From contig JALJEE010003080.1 in the NCBI GenBank assembly GCA_023231475.1, positions 1 through 49,089 on the forward strand: DNA of 49,089 nt, in the 5' to 3' direction. Below are positions 46,464-49,089 of this stretch, piece by piece (the stretch's first letter is position 1; the number at the start of each line of letters is the position of its first letter). The position numbers and the translations under genes are program-made. The stretch comes from Seison nebaliae. Its lineage: Eukaryota; Rotifera; Pararotatoria; Seisonacea; Seisonidae. The notes under the pieces are model-generated. The model was not told the origin of the DNA and did no database searches. It worked only from the letters and a program-made list of their open reading frames with translations.

Positions 46464-47240
46464 TTAATCGTCATTTCTGGATTTCTTTGAACCACGAACT
46501 CGTCCTGTTCTTCTCGCCGCAATCAAACCAACCTTTCTACCTGGTGGTGCATCACGACGTACTGTCGATGCGTAACCGATATGTTGATGATTACCACCAC
46601 CAAATGGATGCTCTACTGGATTCATAGCAACACCACGAACTTTCGGCCATGAATTTCTCTTCACTTTATATTTGTGATAGGCTCGACCAGCTTTCAAAAT
46701 CGGTTTATCGATACGTCCACCACCTGCCACAATTCCAACCATTGCTCGATTGTTAGAATGGAGTGTCTTCTTCGATCCAGAAGGGAGACGAACTTTTGTT
46801 TTTTTCTGATCAACATTATGAGAAACGATCGTACAATAATTACCAGAAGTTTTCGCAATTTTTCCTCGATCTCCCGATTTCTCTTCCATTTGACAAACGA
46901 CAGTACCTTCAGGTAAATTACCGACGGGAAGAATATTTCCGATTGCTAATTTCGCCTTTCTTCCACAATAAATAAATTGACCGGTGTACATACCTTCAGT
47001 GGCAACCATCAATTCTTTCTTTATTCCATATTTGTACATATTCCGGAAATGAATACGAGCCAATGGTGCACCTCGACCCGGATCATGAATTATCTCTTTC
47101 ACAATTCCCTTCAAATAACCTTGACGTTCCGAAAAATCTAAGGGACGCATCTTAGCCGCACCTTTTCGATGTTTTGTATGCGAACGAAAAACGATACTCT
47201 TCGAGTTACCTTTACGCTGTGAACGAATTACGCGACCCAT
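46464..47240 (-). CDS. RpL8: 60S ribosomal protein L8 (uL2)
   Basis: 258 residues, one coding exon, about the usual length. uL2 sits at the peptidyl transferase centre and helps join the subunits. Highly conserved stretches are present: [42 protein letters not shown], and [20 protein letters not shown], which contains the His (of GGNHQH) that is hydroxylated in other animals. The C-terminus is [15 protein letters not shown]. The sequence is closest by eye to arthropod L8. A TTTTTCTAG acceptor-like string lies 6 nt above the ATG, so a leader intron is possible. The neighbouring RPF1 gene is also a ribosome-assembly gene, but no co-transcription is implied. Confidence 0.98.
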   Translation of the reverse strand: MGRVIRSQRKGNSKSIVFRSHTKHRKGAAKMRPLDFSERQGYLKGIVKEIIHDPGRGAPLARIHFRNMYKYGIKKELMVATEGMYTGQFIYCGRKAKLAIGNILPVGNLPEGTVVCQMEEKSGDRGKIAKTSGNYCTIVSHNVDQKKTKVRLPSGSKKTLHSNNRAMVGIVAGGGRIDKPILKAGRAYHKYKVKRNSWPKVRGVAMNPVEHPFGGGNHQHIGYASTVRRDAPPGRKVGLIAARRTGRVRGSKKSRNDD

Positions 47241-48759
47241 TTTCTTCTAGAAAAACTTTTTGAAATTCTGTTAAATTATAAAAAAATATTCTCATTAGTC
47301 AACGTCCTTCATAAGTGAATGGGCGAAATATTGGACAATTTCTGTACGATTCTTTCGAAAATTATATCATTCGAGAACAGCAAAGATTTAAGAGGATATA
47401 TTAAAATAAAATAATTAAGTGTTTGTTGAAAAAGCATGGCAAGAAATAATGTTCATTTTGAACAAATTTTCTTTTCATTTCTATCAAAAATATTCAATAG
47501 ACTTTTTTTAATTTAAATTTTAAGCTTAACAATTGTCTTTGGTTATGAATGAATCGTCCAATTTAAATAATAAAATTACATTATTAATTTAAATTGTATT
47601 TTTTGAAAAAAAAATCAAAAATGACAATTGCGTGATTACAGATAAGTTTCGTGTTTGTTAACATCCTAAAAAGTAGTTATTGTTTATTCTCCGAGGACTA
47701 CAGGTCAAAAGATTGCTTGTTTTATCTCAATATTTCAATGACATTATCGAATGGAGAAGAGTTCTAATTTTTTTAATTTATCCTCCGAAAAAAGACAATT
47801 CTATTTCTTTTTTAAATACAATGGACACTTTTACTTTGCTTGGAAGAATTAAAGACGCTTCTCCTCACTTTATCTCTATTATGGGACATTTACAATTGGA
47901 ACAGTGTTATAAAATACAAATTTTCTGTTCCTTTTAAAAACTTTCGTTCGGATAGAGCTCAAAATTCTCAAGTTTAAAATTTCATGTTCTAGTTCAATAT
48001 TTCAGAGATTATAATTTTAAGGTACAACATAACTGTAAACGAACCAATAATAATAACTTGGTTGAAGGAATAACAACTGAAGTACATAATTTGACTATAA
48101 CTTTCGAAATTTTTTTAATCTAAAATGATTACGAAATAATTCAATACAATTTGTTCTAAAACCATGAAGAAAAATGTCAAAGGAGAAGAAAGCAATCGAA
48201 AATAATTATAGAAGATGAACTAATAACTGATTGTTTTCCAATAAGATCAATGAAATTTTTTTTTGAATTCAGAATTATTTTCTAATAAGATAACAAAACA
48301 ATAATAAATTCAATTTATTATTTTTAAAATAATAATTGATTAATCCACCAAGGTTAATCATTCATATCGTTTATTTAAAATGAAGGTTCCTTCATGTTAT
48401 ACTCTGAACAATAATTTAATTTTAAAATAAGGTTCCTTCATAACAACCTAGAATAGAACTTTTAATTTGTTAGAATTTGTAGGAAACGACGTTGGAATGT
48501 AGAAAAAGGCAATAGGAATGTCCATAATTCTTCAAAAATGAGTAGTTTAATCTTCAGAAATATATAAACCAAAAAGTGTAGAAATGTCCATCAACCAGAC
48601 TTCTCAATACTAATCTAATGGTCAATAATACATATTATGTAGTTCAAAATATTTATTATAAATTGTTGACGAAATACTACGAAATAAGTTGGTTAATATC
48701 ATATTTTATCGATATATTTATTGTTTATTTAAAATCGATAATCATTTATTTCCTGCAGT
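47241..48759. other. Intergenic, RPL8 5' flank
   Basis: About 1.5 kb of AT-rich sequence with short meaningless open frames (47680-47937, 48618-48833). GTTCCTTCAT recurs at about 48385 and 48429 as a small direct repeat. No gene or RNA recognised. Confidence 0.5.
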
Positions 48760-49089
48760 TCTCAGCTATGCTGATGATATCGTTATCTGTTGTAATAATG
48801 GAAGACCATACTGTTACGGGAAATCGTATGTAATGAAAGTAAATCAAAAGCTTTGACTAACGTTCCAAACTTTCCAGATCGATATGACCTCCAAAAATTA
48901 GTGACAAAAGAAACGTGTTTCTTAGGTTGTCTGATCGACTTCAAAAATAAAAGTTCAACTTTAGTTGATAGAATACGATGCAAATTTTTAAGATCTTTCT
49001 ATGCGTTTTTCCATAAATGTAAATACTTCTCCATTAAACTAAAACTGAGATTATTCGTGACGTATTGTTGTGACTTCTATGGTCTTGCT
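48760..49089 (+). mobile_element. Fragment of a non-LTR (LINE) reverse transcriptase, truncated by the window end
   Basis: SYADDIVICCNN at about 48764-48799 is the RT catalytic box (YADD at 48767-48778). After a frame change near 48850, an open frame runs to the window edge with CFLGCLIDF, then a basic region, and LKLRLFVTYCCDFYGLA. The FLG...ID and LF..YC..FYG patterns follow the RT box in LINE-type elements. No upstream RT motifs are visible, so the 5' part is missing. The frame change marks it as degraded or containing a sequence error. Confidence 0.7.

Noticed and set aside
47680-47937. 85-residue plus-strand open frame upstream of RPL8
   Set aside because: No recognisable domain and AT-driven composition; not enough to call a gene.
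1-49089. Nematode origin
   Set aside because: The short introns and GT92 gene would fit, but nematodes have no voltage-gated sodium-channel family gene and the RPL8 sequence looks arthropod-like.

Overview
The window is animal nuclear DNA. It is AT-rich and compact, with spliced protein genes whose introns are mostly 40-60 nt. I rebuilt intron-exon models by joining frames across GT...AG junctions and matching the joined protein to known families. Five multi-exon models (class II PI3-kinase, SLC5 transporter, secretory-pathway protein at 18756-21236, LolA-like receptor, sodium channel) and two smaller ones (31452-33432, RPF1) come out with total lengths divisible by three. A voltage-gated sodium-channel-family gene argues against a nematode, because nematodes lack this family. 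The DSC1-type selectivity filter, the arthropod-style LolA-like membrane protein and the arthropod-like RPL8 suggest a small arthropod. An acariform mite is my best guess, but it is inference.

Layout. 1-1591: non-coding. 1592-6756 (-): class II PI3-kinase. 7150-10071 (-): CEP192/SPD-2-like centrosome scaffold. 10785-12902 (-): SLC5 sodium-coupled transporter. 12903-15036: intergenic, with TATA boxes for a + strand homeobox gene (15037-15912). 16111-18637 (-): 13-exon LolA-like single-pass protein. 18756-21236 (-): unrecognised signal-peptide membrane protein. 21601-29241 (-): 12-exon DSC1/NaCP60E-type channel of 2337 residues. 31452-33432 (+): unrecognised Thr-rich type I membrane protein. 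34260-35125 (+): VTA1/LIP5. 35433-43267 (-): tandem array of five copies of a divergent, intronless, ~454-residue family. 43486-45084 (-): GT92 glycosyltransferase. 45255-46323 (-): RPF1. 46464-47240 (-): RPL8. 48760-49089 (+): broken LINE reverse transcriptase running off the window.

Two things stand out. First, the tandem array: three intact and two broken genes whose landmarks (Cys box, a KVIHLGF-like strand, C-terminal His box and Asp) look like a highly derived ubiquitin-specific protease (C19) fold without its zinc-finger cysteines. MITE-like elements lie between and beside the copies, and the array appears to evolve by gene birth and death. Second, the 5' splice sites: 36 of the 42 introns modelled begin GTT, not GTA or GTG, and few have G at +5. 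That is far from the usual animal donor consensus and may be a lineage-wide change in splicing signals.

Most genes are ordinary housekeeping or neuronal genes with no operon-like relationship. Only the array looks accessory and fast-evolving.
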